Source of the DNA: Sorghum bicolor
Lineage: Eukaryota; Streptophyta; Magnoliopsida; Poales; Poaceae
Assembly (NCBI RefSeq): GCF_000003195.3
Contig: NC_012879.2
Location: forward strand, 26,686,949 to 26,750,948
Direction of reading: 5' to 3'
Length of the DNA stretch: 64,000 bases
In this document: positions 47,442 through 58,571 of the stretch, piece by piece
How positions within the stretch are numbered: position 1 is the stretch's first letter
Layout of the letters: every line of letters starts with the position of its first letter
Program-made: the position numbers and the translations under genes
The notes under the pieces: generated by a model
Seen by the model: only the letters and a program-made list of their open reading frames with translations
Database searches by the model: none
What the model was told of the DNA's origin: nothing

Positions 47442-47739
47442 TTGTCAAGACACAGTCAGTGAGTATTGATGATGACAAGATTTGTTGTAGAAGAACTCAT
47501 AATCATGCCTGAAAGTATTCGAGAGGAATAACTTTATAGAAAGTAAGGCATAATAATTCAATTCCACAAAACAACATCACCAATCACAGAACATGACATA
47601 GATAGTCCGTTAAGCACACAAGAAAAGATAAATAATGATAGCGGTCATTCAAACATGATTATGCCATTACAACAACTGATCTAAGTAGTTATTACACCAC
47701 AACAACACTGATAACAGGAAATGAAACCATGGTTCATGG

Positions 47740-48893
47740 TTACAACACGATTACAAGGCAAGTTTTGCCATTGATCGAAACACAAAAGAACCTCCCAAAG
47801 GACAGTATTGAACTCCACTTACTACACTGCAGACTCGTCCTCCGTATCTCATCAAAGATCACCTCTCCGTCCTCGTCACTAACCGGCCCAAGCTCCTCAT
47901 CCTCCACATCCTCGTGCTGAGGGGGTGCAGCCGTGGCTAGCCCATCCACCTCCATGCCATCATCTTCAGCCACAATCACCTGAGGACCCAGGTTCGGATA
48001 AGCTAGTGCAGGGCGAGGAATTGGGTGCAGCAAATTGTTGAGACAATGTATCTCCACAAGACCAGCCTCAATTTGATCCTCCACCTAGCTGAATGGATAC
48101 AGTGCATCTCCAACGCATGACACCTATTCTACGACACACGTAGAGCAGTATCTCTCTCACGAGTGACCTGCACTAAGTTATCCTACAGGGCATCCTTCTC
48201 ATGGGACAACTGACTCATCTGATCTTGCTTATGATCCCTCTCATGAGCAGCCTTCACCCACAACTGCCTACGATACTCCGCAATGCCTTTCCAGTCATCA
48301 CAGTCCTTTTGGGCTTGCCCCAGGAGTCTAGCTTGCTTGCGAAACCTACAAGCACGCTTTTTTAGCCTTCTGTTGCATCTCCTAGGCTTAACGAATAGCC
48401 CTCATCACCTGAACATAGGTGTCCTCCCACTGACCAAATAGCTTGAGCATTGCCATCATAGCACTCATCGCAGGACAAGAGCTTTCAGCTTGCTCTCCAT
48501 TACCTCAGACCAACGCACAACCATTAGCTTGCTTCCACTTTGCTGTTGCTGGGTCAGCACGGGAATGGAAGTCGCTGGCCCTCCTATCAGCTCATCACCA
48601 AACCTCTGATAGATATTGATCATAATAGCCTAGGCTACAACCTGAGCCGCTTCCCATGGATTCTGCCCATCAGCATTGCAGTTCTAGCCTGACCATGTGG
48701 GCTTGTCCTCATGTGGAGGAACAACTCCACGCACAGCGAACCAACGCAAGCCTCCCTGCATGTCCATCTCCCACCAAGAGTACCGAGGGTGCTCCGAGTA
48801 CCCCACTGACTGCAACACTCTCCATAGCAGGGTAGGAGTACCAAACTTGCTCAGAAAGGTGTCACTGGGGAGAGGTGAAGCAGGCATGTCCAT
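47740..48893 (-). pseudogene. Element 3 ORF0 remnant
   Basis: It starts MDMPASPLPSDTFLSKFGTP and contains PTLLWRVLQSVGY and a W-rich core. After several stops and frameshifts it shows HCLNNLLHPIPRPALAYP and an acidic end (EDVEDEELGPVSDEDGE). It is the same family as ORF0 of elements 1 and 2 and lacks an H3-like head. Its start codon lies directly beside the Athila/Tat-like LTR junction, so the original upstream sequence is lost. Confidence 0.7.
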
Positions 48894-50276
48894 TGTTGAT
48901 ATTAGTTACGCACACAGAAAAATCCACAAGCACATGGATATCGTTGAGCACTTCACTCGGGAAACATTCCTGAGTATTGTTATTTATATTTTTACCGCTG
49001 GGAGAAAGCACTCATCGAACTAACCTAAATCTATATTTAACCCCCAGGCTCGCAAGACAAGATATTGAGATATGAGCAATATAGAGAGAACTCCTTCATT
49101 AGTCTTCTTCTAACCTATGGTAAGCTATGTAGATATTGTTCTAAGGGGAGTAACAAGATAAAAGAGACACCTTAGAGAGTGCTTAACCCTAGAACTACCT
49201 CCTGACGGGACATGGATTATTGAGACCCTAGAGGATTGTAACTTCCCCGAAAAGGCTACCACAAATCCGGCCAGATAGGGAGTATCTATGAGTGTTCCTA
49301 GCCCAAGCACCACGCTTACACTCTGAAAGATTACTCTATTCCCAAGCACAAGCGAATAAAGTAAACTCATAAACCAAAGAACAATAAGAACAATAACTTA
49401 CTAGTATTAGAAGTCGAATTGTCGAATGATTCCAGAACCAAGCCTCAGGTTAGGAGACTTGATCCCACAGATACAAGGAAGAAGAAACCGAGGGGCTAGG
49501 CTTCCTCCACTTCTATCTCCACCTTATACTCTCTCAACCTCTCTTGTTGCTAAAACCCTAAAGAGACAGATCTATTCGAGGGACCCCTCTCTGACTAATT
49601 CTCTCTAGAAAATATGAATTAGAGCTTCAGAATTCGCTACTCCCTAGGGGGGTCAGGGTCTTATTTATAGGGGTATCTGACCCCTCCTCTACCTTGCACT
49701 AGCGATGTGGTACTAATCTTTCCACCCCTAGGAATAACCATAGCCCTTGGATCAAACCCACTTAAACGTGCACTTAAGATTAATCGTGAAAGTCGGTGGA
49801 GGCTGATCCGCGAAGATCACCCTGATTGGTGGAGTTGATGGGGCAGGTGCCCCTGCCCTTCTGTGTGGCCGCCTAGAGCCTGAACCCATTTTCCCTACCG
49901 TTCGCTTTGGAGCCTCCTCGAACCTTCTGGATTACTCTAATTGATGAATCCCGAAAGGCCGTATCAAATGACATTAGTCTGAGTCCATCTTCCCTTGCTA
50001 TTGACGTATAGGTATGCGTATGCCTGTCTTTCGACACTTATCCAAGATTGGAGTAAGCAATCATAGCCTAGTTGACGTTCGCGGTATTCTCTGTATGTAA
50101 ACCTGACATGTGGACCACCTTTGGTTATTTCTAGCTGACCCCTATAGAAATAGACAATCAACAAAACTCATGGAATTCTGTTAGTGATAACCCTATATCT
50201 ACTAGGTGTTTTGCATATAGATCCATTTTCATGTCTAATTGACGGTTAAAATTTGGAGTTACCTACCATCAACAAC
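48894..50276 (-). mobile_element. 3' LTR, Athila/Tat-like family (1383 bp)
   Basis: It starts TGTTGATATTAG and ends CTACCATCAACA; the polypurine tract complement ACTCCCCCAAGCTT follows at 50277. The element therefore lies at higher coordinates and reads minus. It is inserted in the 5' part of element 3. A TATA-like TTATTTATAG lies near 49670. Confidence 0.85.
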
Positions 50277-52562
50277 TCCCCCAAGCTTACCCTTTGCTCA
50301 TCTCTAAGCAAAGATAAAATCAGTGATGGATCAAGAATTGCTACAATGCTTTCATGCCTCAAAAGTACACATGCGTTCAAACAAGAACTCTCCTCCGAAA
50401 TAGAGTGAACAATTCTGACTCAAAACTTACTCATATTACCTTCCACCATGGGGCTTGTAGCCATCACTTGGGTCTTGAGCAGTTGAAAGACAGAACAATC
50501 AAGTCAACTACTATCTTTCTTGCTCTTTGATCAACTATTATTCTAGAGTTTTTGTAAGTTTTTAAAATAAAACTCAGAGTTTCCTTATATGACCCTTTCA
50601 AGTCTCTCATTTGTGGTATTTTTGGATCCTTACCAAGGCATGAATGGTATATGCCTTCTCTCTACTCTCAGAGTATGTGGTATTTGTGGAATTAAGGAAT
50701 AGTGGCATTATGCCCTCTCTCTCTCTCACCCTACATCTAATAGGCTTATGTGGAGCTCATAGGTGGGGAGACAGCTCAAACATACATGCAACATATGTTG
50801 TATAGTTAAAACCATGGATCCAAAGAAACGAGTCATACAATCAAAGTATATGTGCATGTGAATAAGAGGAGTGCAGCGAGTGATATAAATGGTGATGATG
50901 ATAGTGGTGGAGATCTAATTCTACATTTGCTCCTTGGTGATAACATACCTCCCTTATTTGGAAACTAAAGACCTTGGAGGAAATTGGCTTGCTCTCTGTC
51001 TTTTTTTCTTTCTTGGGACATTTGTCCTCTTTCTTTCTTTCTTTTCTTTATCTCTTTTTTCTAGGAGCAACCAAGCCTCCTACTAGAAATATATGAATAG
51101 GGAATGATAACTAGAGTAACTGGAGCTTTATTGGATGATGGAAAAAAGATAGGATGGCGACATATATTTTTGGTGTTCACTCCCAGTGTAGGAGAAGAAC
51201 ATTTTCTAAATGAATGAAGTGAATGCATGTGAATAGAGGAGTGTGTAGTCCCAGGGTAGGAGTAGCACGTGTGCATGGAGTGTGTATATATGTGGGTGGT
51301 ACTTCCAGGAACAGAAGTAGCACAGAGTAAATGGGGGCTTACTTCTGAGGACAGAAGCAGCATAGATCAATGGATGGACAGCACATAATATTGACTTTAA
51401 CTGCATGACTAATTCCTAAGGGTCAACACAGCTTAACTACACGCAATGCCTACAAGCAGTATATTAAAGTGGATGGCTTTCCTAATCTAGCAAGCATGTA
51501 TATTTGGCTGTGGTAGGAACTTTGAACTCTCATCATACAGGAACTCATCATGCAGCAATTTAAGTTTTTCAAAGATAAATTCTCTAGAACTCTAGTATCT
51601 CTATGAACAAGATGGACAACAGCTCAAAACCTTCCAATATCATATACGTCAACTACCTTGACTTAGATCAAGCATTCGCTACCCACAAGTTTTAGGTTTA
51701 GAACAGACCTCAAATCAAAACAGTTGTTTCCAAAACTCGGGAGAGTTCAAGGTTGAAAACTAGGTACTTGAAAGGAATTACGGTAGAGCAACTATTCATC
51801 ATTTCCATATAAGAGATTATTCTATAGGGTCTCTTTTAGCAGGAAATTCTTCCAATACTCTCCTAAATAAATTTTATTTAGCAAACTTAATATCAAATAG
51901 AAAGATAGATATAGATATAAATAAATGGGGAAATCTTTATTTGGGTTTTTATGGTTATGTATCTTTTTATTTGTTTCAAATAAAATAGCACATTTAATAA
52001 ATAGATAAGTGAGTGATACTTAGTTGGATAAACAGGAGTCCTCTCCCCCAAAGTGGATGTTGACGTAGTCTATTGGTGTTGCTAGATGGTAGTGAAGGCG
52101 TACTTGTCCTCCCGGAGTGTCAGGGATGGTTGCTGTTGAGATAGCCTCGACTGTTGAAAATAGCACTGCGACAAGGGATAGAACATCCATCTGCCTGTTG
52201 GTTCTTCTTGATCCTATAAATTTTGTGAGGCTCAAATAAACAACAAAACTTGTGGAACTGATTAAGTGTTAGTGGTAAAACCCCTAAGCCTTGGTTGATT
52301 AAACTTTCTTAATATATTTAGCAGGACCATAAGATATATTTTTATATATTTTATTATATGTAGAAAATGTAGTAAGATGAAAACTTATTTTTATGCCACT
52401 ACCATGGATATCTTTGTGGGCTACCGCACCACAAAATTATCCACATGGGGCTTAGCATTTTCTAGATGCAGTACTAAAAAGGGAAATATTGATAAAAATT
52501 ACCAAGTTACCTCTTAGCACGGTGTTTGGTGCTTTAGGTCCTGTGAATAGGACCTTACCATG
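50277..52562 (-). mobile_element. 3' internal non-coding region of Athila/Tat-like element
   Basis: Homologous to 4698-6101 in reverse (polypurine tract, CCCACAAGTTTTAGGTTTAG, purine tract with GGACATTTGTCC at 51016). It is cut at 52563 by another LTR. Several short open frames (51061-51363, 52020-52235) have no recognisable relative and are probably chance. Confidence 0.75.
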
Positions 52563-52779
52563 TGTTGACGGTTCTTAAGTATCAATTTTAATTATCAAAT
52601 AAACAAGAGAAAGGACCAATATACAAACAACACCTAGAATTAGGGTTTGATCTAACAGAATTCCATGAGTTTTGTTGTTTATCTGTTTCTGCAGGGGGTT
52701 ATCAGGAAATAAGGAAGAAAGGCCCACATGTCGGGATTACGTAGAGATATCAACGCACCGTGCAATTTTCTACCATCTA

Positions 52780-52792
52780 GAAGACTCCAGAA
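52780..52792 (+). promoter_or_regulatory. Heat-shock-element-like motif, one mismatch
   Basis: GAAGACTCCAGAA has the GAAnnTTCnnGAA layout with CTC in the middle block. It lies about 190 bp upstream of the TATA box, as in the other LTR copies. Confidence 0.4.
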
Positions 52793-52984
52793 GCCACGAG
52801 AATGACGCAGAGGCTGAAAGGGGCTAGGCCTAGGGCGCCCGCCCTGAGGACCTGGGCGCCCGCCCCCCTCTGTACTCCAATCGGGACTCTTTTCGCACAC
52901 GACATTCCACCGACCTAAAGGATCAAGGATAACCGTCCAATCAATGTCGCTTTGATCCAACGGCTCACGTTCACTTGAGGGGAC

Positions 52985-52991
52985 TATAAAA
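52985..52991 (+). promoter_or_regulatory. TATA box of LTR promoter
   Basis: TATAAAA in the conserved context GGGGACTATAAAACCAGACC, shared with the LTR at 60487. Confidence 0.6.
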
Positions 52992-53802
52992 CCAGACCCC
53001 CTGGCCCCTGGAGGAGACAAGTTTATCATAGAGTTGAGGGGAGCCCTCGAAGGAAAACCTCTTCTCTAAATAAAATTTCTTTTTAGGCTTAGCAACCAAT
53101 GTGAGTAGAAATAGATCTTCTAGTTTCTACTAGATTGAGAGAGATAGAGTGGAGGTGTAGATCGGAGGAAGCCCGGCCTGTCCGTGTCTACTCCGAGCTT
53201 GTACCTACGGGATCAAGTTCTCCTAACCCGAGGCTTGCTCCTAGGATTCTTCAGTATTTCGACTTCTAAATGCTAGTAAGTTCTTATTTTATTGTTCTTT
53301 TGGTTTATGAGTTTACTTTAATCTCTTCGCGTAGAGTTTAGAGAAATCATCTCTAGCGTAGACGTGGTGTTTAAGCTAGGATACTCATAGATATTCCCTG
53401 ACTAGCTAGACCGTGGTAGTAGCGAGGAACGTGACATTTCCGAGTTACCTTTGTAGACCATATCTCGTTAGCAGGAAGGATAGGGTTTATAGGTGCAGGT
53501 TGAACATCCTCTGTGGTGTATAGATTCCGTTAGCCTCCCCAATAGAACAGTGGATCATCCTTACCAAGGTTAGAAGGAGATTATGGTTGTAGTCTTCTCT
53601 ATTTATCACTCACATCGAGAAACATTCTTTGTTGCCTAAAGGGTTAGTAGTAATAGACCGGGTTAGTTAGATGCACTCTTTCTCCTAGTGGTAAAAAAAT
53701 AAATACGATACTCTGGATAACTTCCCGGGTGAAGTGCTCACCGATATCCGTGCGCTTGCGGATCAATTCCTTATTGCGTTCCCAAATATCAACAAGCATT
53801 TT

Positions 53803-53815
53803 TGGCGCCGTTGCC
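53803..53815 (+). promoter_or_regulatory. Primer-binding site, tRNA-Asp type
   Basis: TGGCGCCGTTGCC eight bases after the LTR. The match to the tRNA-Asp 3' end is from family knowledge. Confidence 0.75.
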
Positions 53816-53928
53816 AGGTAGAAAGACGGTTTGCTGAGATAACCTTGAGTCTTACTACTAGCTTGTATCTATACTTTTATCTTTTCTTATCTTTTGTATT
53901 CTGTATTTATTTTCTTTACTATTACCTT

Positions 53929-54731
53929 ATGGAAAACCAAGATTCTAAATCAATCTACCAATTTGCAGCACCTTCGGAAACTGACCTTTTACCATGGGAG
54001 TCATCACAGCCTATCCAAACATCCCAGTATAGGTTAAGTTCTAAGTTGATTGCCATGATTCAACACCTATCTTTTCGGGAAAGGAAGACGAAAACCCTTA
54101 CCTTCATATTAGAGATTTTGAGCAAACATGTGATTGTCTTCGCACTGAAGGCATTTCTGATAAAACTTTACGTTGGAAGCTTTTTCCTTTTTCCTTAAGG
54201 GGTGAAGCTAGACAATGGTACAGTCAGAAGGTAAGTCAACAATGAGGTGAATGGGGAGTTTTAAGAGCCAAGTTTTGTCTAGATTTCTATTCCCTCGACC
54301 GTATCGGCGACCTTAGACTCGATGTCCTATCTTTTAAACAAAAAGATAATGAAACTTTGGGAAAATCCTGGAAACATTTTTTTGATCTTTTAGAATCTAG
54401 TCCAAACCTTAATCTTGAAGACCCTGTTCTTTTATTTCACTTTTTTCGAGGTCTTCAAAAAAATCATAAACAAATGCTACACACAATGTCTGGAGGTTCT
54501 TTCTTTCGCATCCCTACTGATGAAGCTAGAGTGATCCTAGATAGAATCCTAGAAGCTGAGATGGATAATACCCTTCATGATGAAACCTACAAAGCCGAAG
54601 TAGACACTCTGCCAAATTCTTCATCTACTTTAGCTATCCCAAGTTCTGATCCACAAGAGGAAGAAATTCCACCACCGGACTTCATGCTGGATATAGAATC
54701 CGATATTTTTGCCGATTTTGGAAACATTTGA
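53929..54731 (+). pseudogene. Athila/Tat-like gag, frameshifted
   Basis: ATG at 53929 (MENQDSKSIYQFAAPSETD). The frame is lost near 54065; the gag domain continues in another frame (FPFSLRGEARQWYSQKV, then after a TGA near 54244 LDRIGDLRLDVLSF, ETLGKSWKHFFDLLESSPN, MLHTMSGGSFF) to 54731, ending with an acidic stretch. No zinc knuckle was found. Confidence 0.85.
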
Positions 54732-54797
54732 AACTACCATTCTATTGACAAACCCCAAAACGACCAGTTTAGCATTTATTTGCCAAGTTAATATCAA

Positions 54798-55250
54798 TTG
54801 AGAGAGCTTATCTCAGTCATGAGTAGCGAGTGGTTGGAGGAATCGGAGCTTTCCTCTGATGTGATCCGTTTGGACACACCCTCTATAACTATACGCTGTG
54901 CTTATGATTCTGATCGATTTAATGCTCTCTATAATCCTGTTATGGGGATCAACATCATGTCTGAATCTTTTGCACTTAAATTATTTAAAAATCTTGCCTT
55001 AACCCCCACAACGGAAGTCATAAAGGAATCTTCGGGACGATTAGTCCCCAGTCTTAGAATTATTAATGTCCTACCTCTTACGGTAGAAGGCTCCATGGTT
55101 CATTTGAACTTCTATATCTTTGATACATGGGACTTCGACCTGTTGATAGGACAACCTTTTAGAAGACTCCTTTATGAAGGTCATATTGGAAAGCTACACA
55201 TTTCATTTGGAAAAACCTTTAAATTCCCAATAACAATTTCACACTCTTAA
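54798..55250 (+). pseudogene. Retropepsin-like domain, catalytic Asp not visible
   Basis: The 150-codon frame has the fold markers of a retroviral-type protease (GINIMSESFALKLFKN, DFDLLIGQPFRRLL), but the position expected to read D(L/S)G reads NPVMG. It follows gag and precedes reverse transcriptase. It is either an inactive domain or a decayed one. Confidence 0.6.
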
Positions 55251-55273
55251 ACAATAAGGCCGAGTCATATCTT

Positions 55274-57338
55274 TTGCCAGATCCTATGGAGGAGGTAAAG
55301 GCTGCATCTCTTGAACTTTTAGATGAACCAGACTTAGAAGACGAAACTCCTTTCTTCATAGAAGAAGAAGCCGAACCTTCTGAACCTGAACCCTTAGATG
55401 AGTTTGCAGAAACACCTAGACCCCCCATAGAGCTTAAAACTTTACCACCCGATCTTATCTATGCTTTCCTAAACAATAATCCAGAGTTTCCTGTGATCAT
55501 TAGTGATAAACTCACTCAGGAGCAAACTCTGCGATTAATGACCATTCTTGAGAAACATCACTCAGTTTTCGGCTACTCACTCCAGGATCGTACAGGAGTC
55601 AGTCCTATGATTTGTACCCATCGTATTCCAACAGATCCTTCTGTTTCACCTTCTCAAGAACTCCAACGTAGACTTAACAACACTCTGAGAGAGATAGTTA
55701 AAAAGGAAGTTATAAAGTTGCTGCATGCAGGGATTATATATCCTGTGCCGTACAGTGAGTGGGTAAGCCCAGTACAAGTTGTGCCTATAAAGGGAGGCAT
55801 GACTGTTATTATGAATGAAAAGAACGAGCTAATTCCGCAACGCACCATCACAGGATGGCGGATGTGCATAGACTATAGAAAACTAAACAAAGCCACAAGA
55901 AAGGATCACTTTCCTTTACCTTTTATAGATGAGATGCTAGAGCGATTAGCGAACCATTCGTTCTTTTGTTTCTTAGATGGATATTCAGGGTATCACCAAA
56001 TCCCGATCCATCCCGATGATCAAAGCAAAACCATTTTTACATGCCCATATGGAACTTATGCTTACCGTAGAATGTCTTTTGGGTTATGTAATGCACCAGC
56101 TTCTTTTCAATGATGCATGATGTCTATATTTTCTGATATGATTGAAGAGATTATGGAAGTTTTCATGGATGATTTCTCTGTATATGGAAAAACTTTTGAT
56201 AGTTGTCTTGAAAACTTAGACAAGTTTTTGCATAGATGTGAAGAAAAGCACTTAGTCCTTAATTGGGAAAAATGTCATTTCATGGTTAGGGAAGGATAGT
56301 GCCGGGACACCTAGTGTCTGAAAGAGGAATCGAGGTAGACAAAGCTAAAATTGAAGTAATTGAACAACTACCTCCAGCTGTGAACATAAAAGGAATTCAA
56401 AGCTTTCTTGGCCATGCTGGTATTTATCGTAGATTCATAAAAGATTTTTCATTTATTGCTAGACCACTTACTCTTTTGCTAGCCAAGGATGCTCCTTTCG
56501 AATTTGATGATGCATGTCTAACATCTTTTAGTTTATTAAAGAAAGCACTCATCTCTGCACCAATCATTCAACCCCCTGATTGGTCGTTGCCTTTTGAAAT
56601 TATGTGTGATGCTAGTGATTATGCTGTGGGGGCAGTATTGGGACAAACTAAAAATAAGAAGCATCATGCAATTGCTTATGCCAATAAAACTTTGACAGGA
56701 GCTCAACTTAACTATGCAACTACTGAAAAAAGAGCTTCTGGCTGTTGTCTTTGCCATTGATAAATTTAGATCTTATTTAGTTGGAGCTAAAATAATTGTT
56801 TACATTGATCATGCTGCACTAAAATATTTGCTCACTAAAAAAGATGCTAAACCTCGCCTGATTAGATGGATCTTATTACTCCAAGAATTTGACTTAGAAA
56901 TAAAAGATAAAAAGGGAGTAGAAAATTCTGTTGCATATCACTTGTCTAGAATGTATTTTAAGAGTCCACAGGAAACCGCCATCAATAATTCACTCCGGGA
57001 CGACATGCTCTATGGGATTAACAGGTCTGACCCCTGTTATGCAGATATTGTTAATTTTATGGTTTCAGGGTATGTACCACCAGGAGCAAACAAGAAGAAG
57101 CTTATTCAAGAAAGTCGTTCACATATATGGGATGAGCCATACCTCTTCCGAGTATGCTCTGATGGCTTACTCAGGAGATGTGTGACCACTGAGGAAGGAT
57201 GGAAGATCATCGACAGATGTCATTCATCACCATATGGAGGTCACTATGGAGCATTCCGTACACATTCAATGATCTGGCAGTGTGGATTCTACTGGCCTAC
57301 AATGTATGAAGACACGAAGCAATATATCAGAAGATGTG
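55274..57338 (+). pseudogene. Athila/Tat-like reverse transcriptase-RNase H-integrase start, broken
   Basis: Reverse transcriptase: WRMCIDYRKLNKATRKDHFP, FLDGYSGYHQI, SFGLCNAPASFQ, then a TGA at 56111 and the FMDD box. A frameshift near 56295 (VREG/PGHLVSERG) and an extra A in the run at 56726-56731 break the frame again. RNase H follows ([38 protein letters not shown]), with the last Asp changed (AYHLSR where DHLSR is expected). The integrase HHCC finger ([15 protein letters not shown]) is cut after RRC by the LTR at 57339. Confidence 0.9.
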
Positions 57339-58145
57339 TGTTGATATTTGGGAACGCAATAAGGAATTGATCCGCAAGCGCACGGATATCGGTGAGCACT
57401 TCACCCGGGAGGTTATCCAGAGTATCGTATTTATTTTTTTACCACTAGGAGAAAGAGTGCATCTGACTAACCAGTCTATTACTACTAACCCTTTAGGCAA
57501 CAAAGAATGTCTCTCTATGTGAGTGATAAATAGAGAAGACTGCAACCGTGGTCTCCTTCTAACCTTGGTAAGGATGATCTACTGTTCTATTGGGGAGGCT
57601 AACGGAATCTAGACACCACAAAGGATGTTCAACCCGCACCTATAAACCCTATCCTTCCTGCTAACGAGATATGGTCTGCAAAGGTAACTCGGAATTGTCA
57701 CGTTCCTCACTACTACCACGGTCTAGCTAGTCAGGGAATATCTGTGAGTACCCCAGCCTAGACACCACGTTTACGCCAGCAATGATTACTCTAAACTCTA
57801 CGCGAAGATATTAAAGTAAACTCATAAACCATAAGAACAATAAAACAAGAACTTACTAGCATTTAGAAGATGAAATACTGAAGAATCCTAGGAGCAAGCT
57901 TCGGGTTAGGAGAACTTGATCCCGCAGGTACAAGCTTGGAGTAGACACCGACAGGCCAGGCTTCCTCCAATCTACACCTCCACTCTATCTCTCTCAATCT
58001 AGTAGAAACTAGAAGATCTATTTCTACTTTACATTGGTTGGTAAGCCTAAAAAGAAATATTAATTAGAGAAGAGGTTTTCCTTCGTTGGCACCCGTCAAT
58101 CTCTATGATAACTTCTTGTCTTCTCCAGGGGCCAGGGGGGTCTCC

Positions 58146-58153
58146 TTATATAG
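58146..58153 (-). promoter_or_regulatory. TATA box of minus-oriented LTR
   Basis: CTATATAA on the minus strand in context GGAGGACTATATAAGGAGAC. Confidence 0.55.
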
Positions 58154-58341
58154 TCCTCCTCCTCTATGCGTTTTTGGGTCGGTAGGCGAGGTGGTACTAC
58201 ATTATCTTTGATCCATTAGGTCGGTGGAACATCGTGTGCGAAGAGAGTCCCGAAAGACTTCCAGCAGGGGGCGGGCGCCCAGGTCCTCAGGGCGGGCGCC
58301 CTGGGCCTGGCCCCTTTCGGCCTCTGCTTTCTTCCCGTGGT

Positions 58342-58354
58342 TTCTCGAATCTTC
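58342..58354 (-). promoter_or_regulatory. Perfect three-block heat-shock element
   Basis: TTCTCGAATCTTC fits TTCnnGAAnnTTC exactly. It lies about 190 bp upstream of the TATA box in the LTR's sense direction, at the place where other family copies have one-mismatch versions. Confidence 0.5.
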
Positions 58355-58571
58355 TAGATGGTAGAAAATCGCGCGGTGCGTTGATATCTCTATGCAATCC
58401 CGACATGTGGGCCTTTCTTCCTTATTTCCTGATAACCCCCTACAGAAACAGATAAACAACAAAACTCGTGGAATTCTGTCAGATCAAACCCTAATTCTAG
58501 GTGTTGGTTGCATATTGGTCCTTTCTCTTGTTTATTTGATAATTAAAATTGATACTTAAGAACCGTCAACA

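Larger units (their letters stand above)
25548..48893 (-). mobile_element. Element 3: old, degenerate Tekay-like element, host of later insertions
   Basis: A truncated 3' LTR (25548-26641), polypurine tract, broken gag-pol (26643-32121, resuming at 46662-47441) and ORF0 remnant (47740-48893) lie in order on the minus strand. The solo LTR 30253-32071 and element 2 interrupt gag. The 5' part is cut at 48894 by an Athila/Tat-like LTR. The reading across element 2 is supported by the gag sequence (KALVAVKP before the junction, YRPPS after it) and by the GGCTT duplications. It is clearly the most decayed of the three Tekay-like elements. Confidence 0.82.
52563..53794 (+). mobile_element. 5' LTR, Athila/Tat-like family (1232 bp)
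   Basis: It starts TGTTGACGGTTCTTAAG and ends CCCAAATATCAACA. The primer-binding site follows at 53803. Confidence 0.92.
52563..57338 (+). mobile_element. Athila/Tat-like element, 5' LTR through integrase zinc finger, truncated
   Basis: Plus-oriented: LTR, primer-binding site, gag, protease, reverse transcriptase, RNase H and the start of integrase. It ends in the HHCC finger, where a minus-oriented LTR of the same family begins. The remaining 3' half is not seen in the window. Confidence 0.88.
57339..58571 (-). mobile_element. 3' LTR, Athila/Tat-like family, minus orientation (1233 bp)
   Basis: It starts TGTTGATATTTGGGAACG and ends AACCGTCAACA. It mirrors the LTR at 52563-53794 in length. 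Sequence at 58572 onward (AATACCCCCATACTTAGG) is the complement of a polypurine tract, so the element's body lies to the right. It is inserted in the integrase of the plus-oriented element. Confidence 0.9.

Noticed and set aside
51061..51406. Minus-strand frames of 66-100 codons in the Athila/Tat-like 3' region
   Set aside because: Overlapping frames in low-complexity sequence with no homologous open frame in the two other copies.
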